This document shows positions 49,478-58,909 of a DNA stretch of 64,000 nucleotides, one piece after another. Position 1 is the first letter of the stretch, and the number at the start of each line of letters is the position of its first letter. Made by a program: the position numbers and the translations under genes. Below the pieces are notes generated by a model. It worked only from the letters and a program-made list of their open reading frames with translations, did not search any database and was not told where the DNA came from. Source of the stretch: Pseudomonas anuradhapurensis (GTDB lineage: Bacteria > Pseudomonadota > Gammaproteobacteria > Pseudomonadales > Pseudomonadaceae); the NCBI RefSeq assembly GCF_014269225.2, contig NZ_CP077097.1, positions 4,785,001 to 4,849,000 on the forward strand. Direction: 5' to 3'.

Positions 49478-49566
49478 CTGCTTCGCGGGCTTGCCCGCTC
49501 CCACACGGCCTGCACAGATCTCAAATGCTGTGGAGTTCCTGTGGGAGCGGGCAGGCCCGCGAAGCA
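49478..49566. repeat. REP-type inverted repeat (GTGGGAGCGGG family)
   Basis: CTTCGCGGGCTTGCCCGCTCCCACA and its complement CTGTGGGAGCGGGCAGGCCCGCGAAG lie around about 35 bases. It ends 22 bases beyond the putP stop codon. The inner dyad seen in the copies at 2107 and 4697 is missing here. Confidence 0.9.
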
Positions 49567-49588
49567 GGCGCCGCCGATTCAACCGGTA

Positions 49589-51067
49589 TTACTTGTCAGC
49601 GTGATACGCCGCATCAGCCGTTTCGAAGCGCTGTACCATCGCTTTCGAAGGGCTGCCCAGCTTGCTCACCAAGACGATGGCGATACTGGCGAACAGGAAG
49701 CCCGGGATGATCTCGTACAGCCCGAGGGTGTCGAAGTGCTTCCACAGGATCACGGTCAGCGCACCGACCACGATACCGGCCAGCGCGCCGTTACGGGTCA
49801 TGCCTTTCCACAGCACCGAAATCAGCACCACCGGGCCGAATGCGGCACCGAAACCGGCCCAGGCGTAGGCCACCAGGCCCAGCACGCGGTTTTCCGGGTT
49901 GGCGGCCATGGCGATGGCGATCAGGGCCACGGCCAGCACCATCAGGCGACCGACCCACACCAGCTCGACCTGCGAAGCGTTCTTGCGCAGGAAGGCCTTG
50001 TAGAAGTCCTCGGTCAGGGCGCTGGAGCACACCAGCAGCTGGCAGCTCAGGGTACTCATGACGGCGGCCAGGATGGCCGACAGCAGCACACCGGCGACCC
50101 ACGGGTTGAACAGGATCTTGGCCAACTCGATGAACACACGCTCGTGGTTCTCGGTGACCGGGCCAGCCAGATCAGGGTGAGCCGAGAAGTAGGCGATGCC
50201 GAAGAAGCCTACGGCACAGGTACCGGCCAGGCACAGGATCATCCAGGTCATGGAGATGCGACGAGCTTTGGCGATCGACTTCACCGAATCGGCGGCCATG
50301 AAGCGCGCCAGGATGTGCGGCTGGCCGAAGTAGCCCAGCCCCCAACCCATCAGCGAAATGATGCCGATGAAGGTCGCGCCCTTGAACATGTCGAAGTGAG
50401 CCGGGTTCACCGCCTCGATAGCGGCGAAGGTCTGATCGAAGCCGCCGGTGGAAATCAGCACGATAACCGGGGTGAGGATCAGCGCGAAGATCATCAGCGA
50501 TGCCTGCACGGTATCGGTCCAGCTCACCGCCAGGAAGCCACCAATGAAGGTGTAGGCAATGGTCGCCGCCGCACCGGCCCACAGGGCGGTTTCGTAGGAC
50601 ATGCCAAAGGTGCTTTCGAACAGGCGGGCACCGGCAACGATGCCGGAAGCGCAATAGATGGTGAAGAACACCAGGATCACGATGGCCGAAATGATCCGCA
50701 GCAGGCCGCTGTGGTCTTCGAAACGGCTGGAGAAGTAGTCCGGCAGGGTCAGTGCATCGCCGTTGTGCTCGGTCTGCACGCGCAGGCGGCCAGCGACGAA
50801 CAGCCAGTTCAGGTAGGCGCCGACGGTCAGGCCGATGGCAATCCAGGCTTCGGACAAACCGGCGAAGTAGATGGCGCCTGGCAGGCCCATCAGCAGCCAG
50901 CCGCTCATGTCGGAAGCACCGGCGGAGAGCGCGGTAACCACGCTGCCCAGGCTGCGACCGCCAAGGATGTAGTCGGAAAGGTTCTTGGTGGAGCGATAGG
51001 CCGCGAAGCCGATCAGCACCATTGCCGCGATGTAGATCACGAACGTGATCGTTAGTGGGTTGCCCAT
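49589..51067 (-). CDS. putP: Sodium/proline symporter PutP
   Basis: 492 residues, 13 predicted membrane helices, sodium:solute symporter family. Family stretches: YILGGRSLGSVVTALSAGAS then DMSGWLLMGLPGAIYFAGLS, and the GWGLGYFGQPHILARFMAAD motif. It imports proline with Na+ for use by PutA. It is divergent from putA across a 357-base region with seven PutA-type operator sequences. The start is followed directly by hydrophobic helix I. Confidence 0.97.
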   Translation of the reverse strand: MGNPLTITFVIYIAAMVLIGFAAYRSTKNLSDYILGGRSLGSVVTALSAGASDMSGWLLMGLPGAIYFAGLSEAWIAIGLTVGAYLNWLFVAGRLRVQTEHNGDALTLPDYFSSRFEDHSGLLRIISAIVILVFFTIYCASGIVAGARLFESTFGMSYETALWAGAAATIAYTFIGGFLAVSWTDTVQASLMIFALILTPVIVLISTGGFDQTFAAIEAVNPAHFDMFKGATFIGIISLMGWGLGYFGQPHILARFMAADSVKSIAKARRISMTWMILCLAGTCAVGFFGIAYFSAHPDLAGPVTENHERVFIELAKILFNPWVAGVLLSAILAAVMSTLSCQLLVCSSALTEDFYKAFLRKNASQVELVWVGRLMVLAVALIAIAMAANPENRVLGLVAYAWAGFGAAFGPVVLISVLWKGMTRNGALAGIVVGALTVILWKHFDTLGLYEIIPGFLFASIAIVLVSKLGSPSKAMVQRFETADAAYHADK

Positions 51068-51424
51068 ATGTGTGCCCTGGCGTTTGTTTTTATCTCATGC
51101 ACAACCGCAGCCATGGCGGTTGCACCCAGGCGGCGAATGCTATGCAACAACGCGAAGCGGGTGCAACCATTTTTCACCTGCAAGTTGCACCTGCCAGCGC
51201 ATTTTCCGATAAAGCCCGTTTTTTGCTCCTTTTTGGAGCAATGAGGGCGTTTTTCAGAATAAAACGCACCGAAAACACGCCTTTTCAGCGGGCACGGCCG
51301 AGCAGCTGACGAGTTGCACCTTTTTCATCGAAAATTAGGGTTGCACCTGGTTGCACCCGAATTGTCCTACAGCTACTCTTGGCGCCAGCTTAGGCCACAG
51401 CCGTGGCAATAACGAGGATAAGAA
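51068..51424. promoter_or_regulatory. putP-putA control region with seven GTTGCA boxes
   Basis: 357 bases without genes. GTTGCA occurs at 51119, 51184, 51313, 51340 and 51350 on the plus strand and at 51143-51148 and 51162-51167 on the minus strand (TGCAAC). The last two plus-strand copies are 10 bases apart, about one helical turn. E. coli PutA binds GTTGCA, and this PutA carries the same ribbon-helix-helix domain. Three boxes lie near putP, three near putA and one in the middle, as expected for repression of both genes by PutA in the absence of proline. The region also has a moderately AT-rich middle, around 51190-51260. Confidence 0.85.
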
Positions 51425-54400
51425 ATGGCGACGACCACCCTTGGGGTCAAACTCGATGACCCGACCCGTGAGCGACTCAAGGCAGCTGCGCAGTCCATCG
51501 ACCGCACGCCGCACTGGTTGATCAAGCAAGCGATCTTCAACTACCTGGAGAAGCTCGAGGGTGGTGCCACCCTGACCGAACTCAACGGTCACGCCAGCAA
51601 CCTGGCCGACGACGCCGGCGAAATCCAGCCCGACCACAGCCACCAGTGCTTCCTCGAGTTCGCCGAGAGCATCCTGCCGCAGTCGGTGCTGCGCTCGGCG
51701 ATTACCGCCGCCTACCGCCGCCCCGAACAGGAAGTGGTGCCGATGCTGCTGGAGCAGGCTCGCCTGAGCGCCCCGCTGGCCGAGGCGACCAACAAGATGG
51801 CCGCCGGCCTTGCGGAAAAACTGCGTAACCAGAAGAGCGCCGGTGGCCGTGCCGGTATCGTCCAGGGCCTGCTGCAGGAGTTCTCGCTGTCGTCCCAGGA
51901 AGGCGTGGCACTGATGTGCCTGGCCGAAGCCCTGCTGCGCATCCCCGACAAGGGCACCCGTGACGCGCTGATCCGCGACAAGATCAGCACCGGCAACTGG
52001 CAGCCACACCTGGGCAACAGCCCGTCGTTGTTTGTCAACGCCGCCACCTGGGGGCTGCTGCTGACCGGCAAGCTGGTCTCCACCCACAACGAATCCGGCC
52101 TCACTGCCTCGCTCACCCGTATTATCGGCAAGAGCGGCGAGCCGATGATCCGCAAGGGCGTCGACATGGCCATGCGCCTGATGGGCGAGCAGTTCGTCAC
52201 TGGCGAAACCATCGCCGAAGCCCTGGCCAACGCCAGCCGCTTCGAGTCCAAGGGCTTCCGCTATTCCTACGACATGCTCGGCGAAGCCGCACTGACCGAG
52301 CATGACGCGCAGAAGTACCTGGCGTCCTACGAGCAGGCCATCCACTCGATCGGCAAGGCCTCCCATGGCCGTGGCATCTATGAAGGCCCGGGCATCTCGA
52401 TCAAGCTGTCGGCCCTGCACCCGCGCTACAGCCGCGCCCAGTACGAGCGCGTGATGGAAGAGCTGTACCCGCGCCTGCTGTCGCTGACCCTGCTGGCCAA
52501 GCAGTACGACATCGGCCTGAACATCGACGCCGAGGAAGCCGACCGCCTGGAGCTGTCGCTCGACCTGCTCGAGCGCCTGTGCTTCGAACCTTCGCTGGCC
52601 GGCTGGAACGGTATCGGCTTCGTCATCCAGGCCTACCAGAAGCGCTGCCCTTACGTGATCGACTATGTCATCGACCTGGCCAAGCGCAGCCGCCACCGCC
52701 TGATGATTCGCCTGGTAAAAGGCGCCTACTGGGACAGCGAGATCAAGCGCGCCCAGGTCGAAGGCCTGGAAGGCTACCCGGTCTACACCCGCAAGGTGTA
52801 CACCGACGTGTCCTACGTGGCCTGCGCCCGCAAGCTGCTGGCCGTGCCTGAAGCCATCTACCCGCAGTTCGCCACCCACAACGCCCACACCCTGTCGGCC
52901 ATCTATCACATTGCCGGGCAGAACTACTACCCGGGCCAGTACGAGTTCCAGTGCCTGCACGGCATGGGCGAGCCGCTGTACGAGCAGGTGGTCGGCAAGA
53001 TTTCCGAAGGCAAGCTGAACCGCCCGTGCCGTGTCTATGCACCGGTCGGCACCCACGAAACGCTGCTGGCCTACCTGGTGCGTCGCCTGCTGGAAAACGG
53101 CGCCAACACTTCGTTCGTCAACCGCATCGCCGACCATTCGATCTCCATCCAGGAGCTGGTCGCCGACCCGGTCGCCAGCATCGAGCGCATGGGCACCCAG
53201 GAAGGCAGCATCGGCCTGCCGCACCCGCGCATCCCGCTGCCGCGTGAGCTATATGGCAGCGAGCGGGCCAACTCGGCCGGCATCGACATGGCCAACGAAC
53301 ACCGCCTGGCGTCGCTGTCCTGCGCCATGCTGGCCACTGCCCACAACGACTGGAAAGCCGCCCCGCTGCTGGCCTGCGCCGCCAGCGAGAGCGCTGCCGT
53401 CGCCGTGCTGAACCCGGCGGACCACCGCGACGTGGTCGGCCATGTGCAGGAAGCCACTGTCGCCGACGTCGACAACGCCATCCAGTGCGCATTGAATGCC
53501 GCACCGATCTGGCAGGCCACCCCGCCAGCCGAACGTGCTGCCATCCTGGAACGCACCGCCGACCTGATGGAAGCCGAGATTCAGCCGCTGATGGGCCTGC
53601 TCATCCGCGAAGCCGGCAAGACCTTCGCCAACGCCATTGCCGAAGTGCGTGAAGCGGTAGACTTCCTGCGCTACTACGCGGTGCAGGCACGCAACGACTT
53701 CAGCAACGACGCCCACCGCCCACTGGGCCCGGTGGTGTGCATCAGCCCGTGGAACTTCCCGCTGGCGATCTTCACCGGCCAGGTGGCCGCGGCCCTGGCC
53801 GCCGGTAACCCGGTGCTGGCCAAGCCGGCCGAGCAGACCCCGCTGATCGCCGCCCAGGCCGTGCGCCTGCTGCTGGAAGCCGGCATTCCGGAAGGCGTGC
53901 TGCAACTGCTGCCAGGCCGCGGCGAAACCGTCGGTGCCGGCCTGGTCGGTGACGAGCGCGTCAAGGGCGTGATGTTCACCGGTTCCACCGAAGTCGCCCG
54001 CCTGCTGCAGCGCAACGTCGCCGGCCGCCTGGACAACCAAGGCCGACCAATCCCGCTGATCGCCGAAACCGGTGGCCAGAACGCGATGATCGTCGACTCC
54101 TCGGCGCTGACCGAGCAGGTGGTGATCGACGTGGTGTCCTCGGCCTTCGACAGTGCCGGCCAGCGTTGCTCGGCACTGCGCGTGCTGTGCCTGCAGGAAG
54201 ACTCCGCCGACCGCGTGATCGAAATGCTCAAGGGCGCCATGGCCGAAAGCCGCCTGGGTAGCCCGGACCGCCTGGCCGTGGACATCGGCCCGGTGATCGA
54301 CGCCGAAGCCAAGGCCGGCATCGAGAAGCACATCCAGGGCATGCGCGAGAAAGGCCGCCCGGTCTACCAGGTGGCGATTGCCGATGCTGCCGAGATCAAG

Positions 54401-55378
54401 CGCGGTACCTTCGTCATGCCGACCCTGATCGAACTGGAAAGCTTCGACGAACTGAAGCGTGAGATTTTCGGCCCGGTGCTGCACGTGGTGCGCTACAACC
54501 GCCGCAATCTGGACCAGCTGATCGAGCAGATCAACAACTCCGGTTACGGCCTGACCCTCGGCGTGCACACCCGCATCGACGAGACCATCGCCAAGGTGGT
54601 GGAAACCGCCAAAGCCGGCAACATGTACGTCAACCGCAACATTGTCGGTGCCGTAGTTGGCGTGCAGCCGTTCGGTGGTGAAGGCCTGTCCGGCACCGGC
54701 CCGAAAGCCGGCGGCCCGCTGTACCTGTACCGCCTGCTCTCGACCCGCCCGGCGGACGCGATCGGCCGCCACTTCCAGCAGCAGGACGGCGAAGGCAAGC
54801 CGGACCGCAGCCTGCACGAGCAGCTGATCAGGCCGTTGCACGGTCTGAAAGCCTGGGCCGAGAGCAACCAGCATGCCGACCTGAGCGCGCTGTGCAGCCA
54901 GTTTGCCAGCCAGTCGCAGAGCGGCATCGCCCGCCTGCTGCCAGGCCCGACCGGCGAGCGCAACAGCTATACCATCCTGCCGCGTGAGCACGTGCTGTGC
55001 CTGGCTGACAACGAAGCCGACCTGCTGGCGCAGTTCGCCGCAGTGCTGGCTGTAGGTAGCTCGGCGGTGTGGGTAGACGGCGAACCTGGCAAGGCCCTGC
55101 GCGCTCGCCTGCCGAAAGAGCTGCAGGCCAAGGTCAAGCTGGTGGCGGACTGGAGCAAGGACGAAGTGGCGTTCGACGCCGTGATCCACCATGGCGACTC
55201 GGACCAGCTGCGCGGCGTGTGCCAGCAGGTGGCCAAGCGTGCCGGGGCGATCGTCGGTGTACACGGGCTGTCCAGCGGGGATCATCAGATTGCGCTGGAA
55301 CGCCTGGTGATCGAGCGGGCGGTAAGTGTGAACACTGCGGCGGCGGGTGGTAACGCCAGCCTGATGACCATTGGCTGA
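51425..55378 (+). CDS. putA: Trifunctional PutA: transcriptional repressor, proline dehydrogenase, P5C dehydrogenase
   Basis: 1317 residues, the usual Pseudomonas/E. coli length. Residues 1-47 (TTTLGVKLDDPTRERLKAAA) are the ribbon-helix-helix DNA-binding domain. The PRODH barrel (about 190-565) has RLVKGAYWDSEIKRA and binds FAD. The P5C dehydrogenase (about 640-1110) has the catalytic Cys915 (AGQRCSALRVL), ETGGQN with the general base Glu, and KPAEQTPLIAAQAV. A C-terminal domain completes the substrate channel. It oxidises proline to glutamate at the membrane and represses putA and putP when proline is scarce. Confidence 0.99.
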   Translation: MATTTLGVKLDDPTRERLKAAAQSIDRTPHWLIKQAIFNYLEKLEGGATLTELNGHASNLADDAGEIQPDHSHQCFLEFAESILPQSVLRSAITAAYRRPEQEVVPMLLEQARLSAPLAEATNKMAAGLAEKLRNQKSAGGRAGIVQGLLQEFSLSSQEGVALMCLAEALLRIPDKGTRDALIRDKISTGNWQPHLGNSPSLFVNAATWGLLLTGKLVSTHNESGLTASLTRIIGKSGEPMIRKGVDMAMRLMGEQFVTGETIAEALANASRFESKGFRYSYDMLGEAALTEHDAQKYLASYEQAIHSIGKASHGRGIYEGPGISIKLSALHPRYSRAQYERVMEELYPRLLSLTLLAKQYDIGLNIDAEEADRLELSLDLLERLCFEPSLAGWNGIGFVIQAYQKRCPYVIDYVIDLAKRSRHRLMIRLVKGAYWDSEIKRAQVEGLEGYPVYTRKVYTDVSYVACARKLLAVPEAIYPQFATHNAHTLSAIYHIAGQNYYPGQYEFQCLHGMGEPLYEQVVGKISEGKLNRPCRVYAPVGTHETLLAYLVRRLLENGANTSFVNRIADHSISIQELVADPVASIERMGTQEGSIGLPHPRIPLPRELYGSERANSAGIDMANEHRLASLSCAMLATAHNDWKAAPLLACAASESAAVAVLNPADHRDVVGHVQEATVADVDNAIQCALNAAPIWQATPPAERAAILERTADLMEAEIQPLMGLLIREAGKTFANAIAEVREAVDFLRYYAVQARNDFSNDAHRPLGPVVCISPWNFPLAIFTGQVAAALAAGNPVLAKPAEQTPLIAAQAVRLLLEAGIPEGVLQLLPGRGETVGAGLVGDERVKGVMFTGSTEVARLLQRNVAGRLDNQGRPIPLIAETGGQNAMIVDSSALTEQVVIDVVSSAFDSAGQRCSALRVLCLQEDSADRVIEMLKGAMAESRLGSPDRLAVDIGPVIDAEAKAGIEKHIQGMREKGRPVYQVAIADAAEIKRGTFVMPTLIELESFDELKREIFGPVLHVVRYNRRNLDQLIEQINNSGYGLTLGVHTRIDETIAKVVETAKAGNMYVNRNIVGAVVGVQPFGGEGLSGTGPKAGGPLYLYRLLSTRPADAIGRHFQQQDGEGKPDRSLHEQLIRPLHGLKAWAESNQHADLSALCSQFASQSQSGIARLLPGPTGERNSYTILPREHVLCLADNEADLLAQFAAVLAVGSSAVWVDGEPGKALRARLPKELQAKVKLVADWSKDEVAFDAVIHHGDSDQLRGVCQQVAKRAGAIVGVHGLSSGDHQIALERLVIERAVSVNTAAAGGNASLMTIG

Positions 55379-55397
55379 TGGCTGAGGGTTGTTGAAG

Positions 55398-55427
55398 AAA
55401 AAAGGAGAGCCTCGGCTCTCCTTTTTT
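55398..55427 (+). terminator. Rho-independent terminator of putA
   Basis: AAAAAAGGAGAGC, loop CTCG, GCTCTCCTTTTTT. A perfect GC stem with A- and T-tracts, 20 bases after the putA stop. It could also work on the other strand, but no gene faces it there. Confidence 0.92.
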
Positions 55428-55460
55428 ATACGCGCATGTCTTGAGATCTTTTGCGCCCAT

Positions 55461-55494
55461 GAGATCGAGCGCCGCGCGGGCGGCGCTCGATCTC
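55461..55494. repeat. Palindrome GAGATCGAGCGCCGC-gcgg-GCGGCGCTCGATCTC, copy 2
   Basis: A perfect 15-base stem with a GCGG loop, the same core as the one at 31491. It lies 34 bases beyond the putA terminator hairpin. Not followed by a T-tract. Confidence 0.88.
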
Positions 55495-55629
55495 AAAAGC
55501 GCCAAAAGACTGAAGGCGAGAGCCTGAATGCCCAACCCATTTCTAAACCGACATCACCCAAACCTATTAACCTCCCCCACCCCACCCTATCCGCCTAGAC
55601 TCGCAGCATTCCGCCTCAGGACCGCGACC

Positions 55630-57432
55630 ATGCCCGAGACCCTGCTCAGCCCCCGCAACCTGGCCTTCGAGCTCTACGAAGTGCTCGACGCCGAAGCCCT
55701 GACCCAGCGCCCGCGCTTTGCCGAGCACAGCCGCGAAACCTTCGATGCGGCGCTCACCACCGCCCGCACCATCGCCGAAAGGTTCTTCGCCCCGCACAAC
55801 CGCAAAGCCGATGAAAACGAGCCGCGCTATGTGGACGGCCGCGCCGAACTGATCCCGGAAGTGAAACCCGCCATCGACGCCTTCCTCGAAGCCGGCTTTC
55901 TCAACGCCAACCGCGACTTCGAGGTCGGCGGCATGCAGTTGCCCAGCCTGGTCTCACAGGCCTGCTTCGCCCACTTCCAAGCCGCCAACGCAGGCACCAC
56001 GGCCTACCCGTTCCTGACCATGGGCGCAGCCAACCTGATCGAAAGCTTCGGCAGTGAAGAACAGAAGCGCCTGTTCCTGCAGCCAATGATCGAGGGCCGT
56101 TACTTCGGCACCATGGCCCTGACCGAACCTCATGCCGGCTCTTCGCTTGCCGATATCCGCACCCGTGCCGAGCCTGCCGGTGACGGCAGCTACCGGCTCA
56201 AGGGCAACAAGATCTTCATTTCCGGCGGCGACCACGAACTGTCGGAAAACATCGTGCACATGGTGCTGGCCAAGTTGCCGGACGCCCCGCCCGGGGTGAA
56301 AGGCATCTCGCTGTTCATCGTGCCGAAGTACCTGGTCAACCCGGACGGCAGGCGCGGCCCACGCAACGACGTGCTGCTGGCCGGGCTGTTCCACAAGATG
56401 GGCTGGCGTGGCACCACCTCCACCGCGCTGAACTTCGGCGACAACGGCCAGTGCGTCGGCTACCTGGTCGGCCAGCCGCACCAGGGCCTGGCCTGCATGT
56501 TCCAGATGATGAACGAAGCACGCATCGGCGTTGGCATGGGCGCAGTGATGCTCGGCTACGCAGGTTACCTGTACTCGCTGGAATATGCCCGCCAGCGGCC
56601 GCAGGGCCGGCTACCGGACAACAAGGACCCGCACAGCCCGGCGGTGCCGATTGTCGAGCACACGGATGTGAAACGCATGCTGCTGGCACAAAAGACCTAT
56701 GTAGAGGGCTCCTTCGACCTGGGCCTGTACGCCGCACGCCTGTTCGACGACAGCCATACCGCCGCCGATGAAAGCGCCCGTAGACAAGCGCAAGAGCTGC
56801 TCGACCTGCTGACCCCGATCGTCAAGTCCTGGCCTTCGACGTTTTGCCTCAAGGCCAACGAACTGGCGATCCAGATTCTTGGCGGCCACGGCTACACCCG
56901 GGAATACCCGGTGGAGCAGTACTATCGCGACAACCGCCTGAACCCCATCCACGAAGGCACCGAGGGCATCCAGTCGCTTGACCTGCTGGGCCGCAAGCTG
57001 GCACAGCACAACGGTGCTGGGCTCAAGCAACTGATCCGCCTGATCGCCGCCACCGGCGAGCGCGCCAGCCATCACCCCAACCTCGACCCACTGCGCCAGC
57101 CACTTGAGCAACTGGTCAACCGCCTGCAAGCGGTAACCCTGACCCTGCTCGGCGACCTGGCCCAGGGCAAGGTCACCAATGCGTTGGCCAACTCGGCGCT
57201 ATACCTCAAGGCCTTCGGCCATTGCGTGATCGGTTGGCGCTGGCTGGAGCAGGCGATCCACGCCGAACTCGGGTTGATGAAAGACAACCCCACCGACCGC
57301 GACTTCTACCTCGGCAAGCTACAGGCCGCGCGTTATTTCCTGACCTGGGAAGTACCAGGCTGCCATAATGAGCTGGCATTGCTCGAGGCACGCGACGATA
57401 CCTGCCTCGCCATGCAAGACGGGTGGTTCTAG
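55630..57432 (+). CDS. Acyl-CoA dehydrogenase
   Basis: 600 residues, the longer acyl-CoA dehydrogenase class (AidB/FadE-like length) with an extra C-terminal helical domain. FAD-binding and substrate stretches: YFGTMALTEPHAGSSLADIR, RLKGNKIFISGGDHELSENI, and the C-terminal ILGGHGYTREYPVEQYYRDN then IHEGTEGIQSLDLLGRK, where the catalytic Glu lies in HEGTEG. It desaturates an acyl-CoA of unknown chain. The start MPETLLSPRNL at 55630 is the first Met that leaves room for a leader. The two TldD-like genes follow after 31 bases. Confidence 0.88.
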   Translation: MPETLLSPRNLAFELYEVLDAEALTQRPRFAEHSRETFDAALTTARTIAERFFAPHNRKADENEPRYVDGRAELIPEVKPAIDAFLEAGFLNANRDFEVGGMQLPSLVSQACFAHFQAANAGTTAYPFLTMGAANLIESFGSEEQKRLFLQPMIEGRYFGTMALTEPHAGSSLADIRTRAEPAGDGSYRLKGNKIFISGGDHELSENIVHMVLAKLPDAPPGVKGISLFIVPKYLVNPDGRRGPRNDVLLAGLFHKMGWRGTTSTALNFGDNGQCVGYLVGQPHQGLACMFQMMNEARIGVGMGAVMLGYAGYLYSLEYARQRPQGRLPDNKDPHSPAVPIVEHTDVKRMLLAQKTYVEGSFDLGLYAARLFDDSHTAADESARRQAQELLDLLTPIVKSWPSTFCLKANELAIQILGGHGYTREYPVEQYYRDNRLNPIHEGTEGIQSLDLLGRKLAQHNGAGLKQLIRLIAATGERASHHPNLDPLRQPLEQLVNRLQAVTLTLLGDLAQGKVTNALANSALYLKAFGHCVIGWRWLEQAIHAELGLMKDNPTDRDFYLGKLQAARYFLTWEVPGCHNELALLEARDDTCLAMQDGWF

Positions 57433-57463
57433 GGGGAGCCACCGTGTACACGGAGGCTTCCGA

Positions 57464-58909
57464 ATGTTCGATTCCAGCGCCCTGCTGCGCCAGCGCTTTG
57501 CCGCGCTGCGCAGTACGGCCGAGTTGTTTTCCCTGCGTCATGTGAAACAGTCGCACCAGGCCCTGTCGGTACGCCGCAATGTCGCAGAGCCACCGCTGTT
57601 CAGCCAGGACGAAGGCGCCATGCTCACCGTGCGGATCAACGGCGTGGAAGCCTATGCCGCTACCGCCGACCTGTCCCAGGCCGGCCTGCAACGCGCGCTG
57701 GAGCAAGCCGAGGCACTGGCCCGGCAGATCGCCCGGCACAGCCTGCTGGACCTGCGCGGGCAGGCAGTGACCAGTGCCCATCATGACCACGTTTCGCCCA
57801 ACTTCGACCAGCCTGTGCCCTCCCTTGCCGACTGCCTTGGCCTGCTCGCGGCAGAATCGGCCAGCGTGCCCAAGGACAGCCGCCTGGTGGACTGGCAAGC
57901 CAGCCTGGGCATGAGCCTGGTCGAGCAGACCTACCTGAATTCGGCCGGCGCGCAACTGCGCCATGCTCAACGCTTCCTGTTCCCCGGCGTCGGGGTCACC
58001 GCCAGCGACGGCCAGGACAGTCAGAGCCGCAGCCTGGGCCGTGACAACTTCGGCCAGCAGGGCGGCTTCGAGGTCATCGAGCGCTGCGGCCTGGTGGGTG
58101 CCGCCCGCCGGGTGGCAGACGAGGCGCTGCAACTGCTGCTGGCGCCGAACACCCCCAGCGGCCCGCGCGACCTGCTGTTGATGCCGGACCAGATGATGCT
58201 GCAGATTCACGAATCGATCGGCCACCCGCTGGAGATGGACCGCATCCTCGGCGACGAGCGCAACTACGCCGGCACCAGCTTCGTCAAAACCAGCGATTTC
58301 GGCCACCTGCAATACGGCTCCAGCCTGCTGAACGTGACCTTCGACCCAACCATCGGCGAAGAGCTGGCCAGCTACAGCTTCGATGACGACGGGACCCCGG
58401 CCAGCAAGCAGTTCCTGATCCGCGACGGCCTGTTGCTGCGCCCGTTGGGCGGTGCGCTGTCGCAGTTCCGCTCCGGCCTCGACGGCGTGGCCAACAGCCG
58501 CGCCTGCGGCTGGAACCGTGCGCCGATCGACCGCATGGCCAACCTCAACATCGAGCCGGGGGACAAGTCGCTGAGCCAGCTGATCGAAGGTATCGAGCAC
58601 GGCATCCTGATGCGCACCAACCGCTCCTGGTCCATCGACGACGCCCGCAACAAATTCCAGTTCGGCTGCGAATGGGGTCAGCTGATCGAAGAGGGCCAAC
58701 TCAAGGGCATCGTCAAGAACCCCAACTACCGCGGCATTTCCGCGCATTTCTGGCGTAACCTGGCGGCGGTCGGTGATCGCAGCACCTTCCAGGTGCTGGG
58801 TACACCCAATTGCGGCAAGGGCGAACCCAACCAGGTGGTACGGGTTGGTCACGCCTCGCCAGCCTGCGTGTTCCGCCAGATCGATGTATTCGGAGGAGAC
58901 GCCTCGTGA
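57464..58909 (+). CDS. TldD-family metallopeptidase
   Basis: 481 residues, U62 family. The zinc motif HExxxH is HESIGHPLEMDR (His249, Glu250, His253). The C-terminal YGSSLLNVTFDPTIGEELAS and the GVANSRACGWNRAPIDRMAN segment are as in TldD. Paired with the downstream TldE-like protein, it should form the heterodimeric protease that trims unfolded or modified peptides. Overlap of 4 bases (GTGA) couples the two genes. It is distinct from the canonical tldD/pmbA, which is expected elsewhere in the genome. No precursor peptide gene is seen nearby. Confidence 0.85.
   Translation: MFDSSALLRQRFAALRSTAELFSLRHVKQSHQALSVRRNVAEPPLFSQDEGAMLTVRINGVEAYAATADLSQAGLQRALEQAEALARQIARHSLLDLRGQAVTSAHHDHVSPNFDQPVPSLADCLGLLAAESASVPKDSRLVDWQASLGMSLVEQTYLNSAGAQLRHAQRFLFPGVGVTASDGQDSQSRSLGRDNFGQQGGFEVIERCGLVGAARRVADEALQLLLAPNTPSGPRDLLLMPDQMMLQIHESIGHPLEMDRILGDERNYAGTSFVKTSDFGHLQYGSSLLNVTFDPTIGEELASYSFDDDGTPASKQFLIRDGLLLRPLGGALSQFRSGLDGVANSRACGWNRAPIDRMANLNIEPGDKSLSQLIEGIEHGILMRTNRSWSIDDARNKFQFGCEWGQLIEEGQLKGIVKNPNYRGISAHFWRNLAAVGDRSTFQVLGTPNCGKGEPNQVVRVGHASPACVFRQIDVFGGDAS

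Noticed and set aside
51335..53224. A 629-codon open frame on the minus strand opposite putA, and a second one at 53249-55285
   Set aside because: They are antisense shadows of putA caused by high GC at third codon positions; no family features, and putA is unambiguous.
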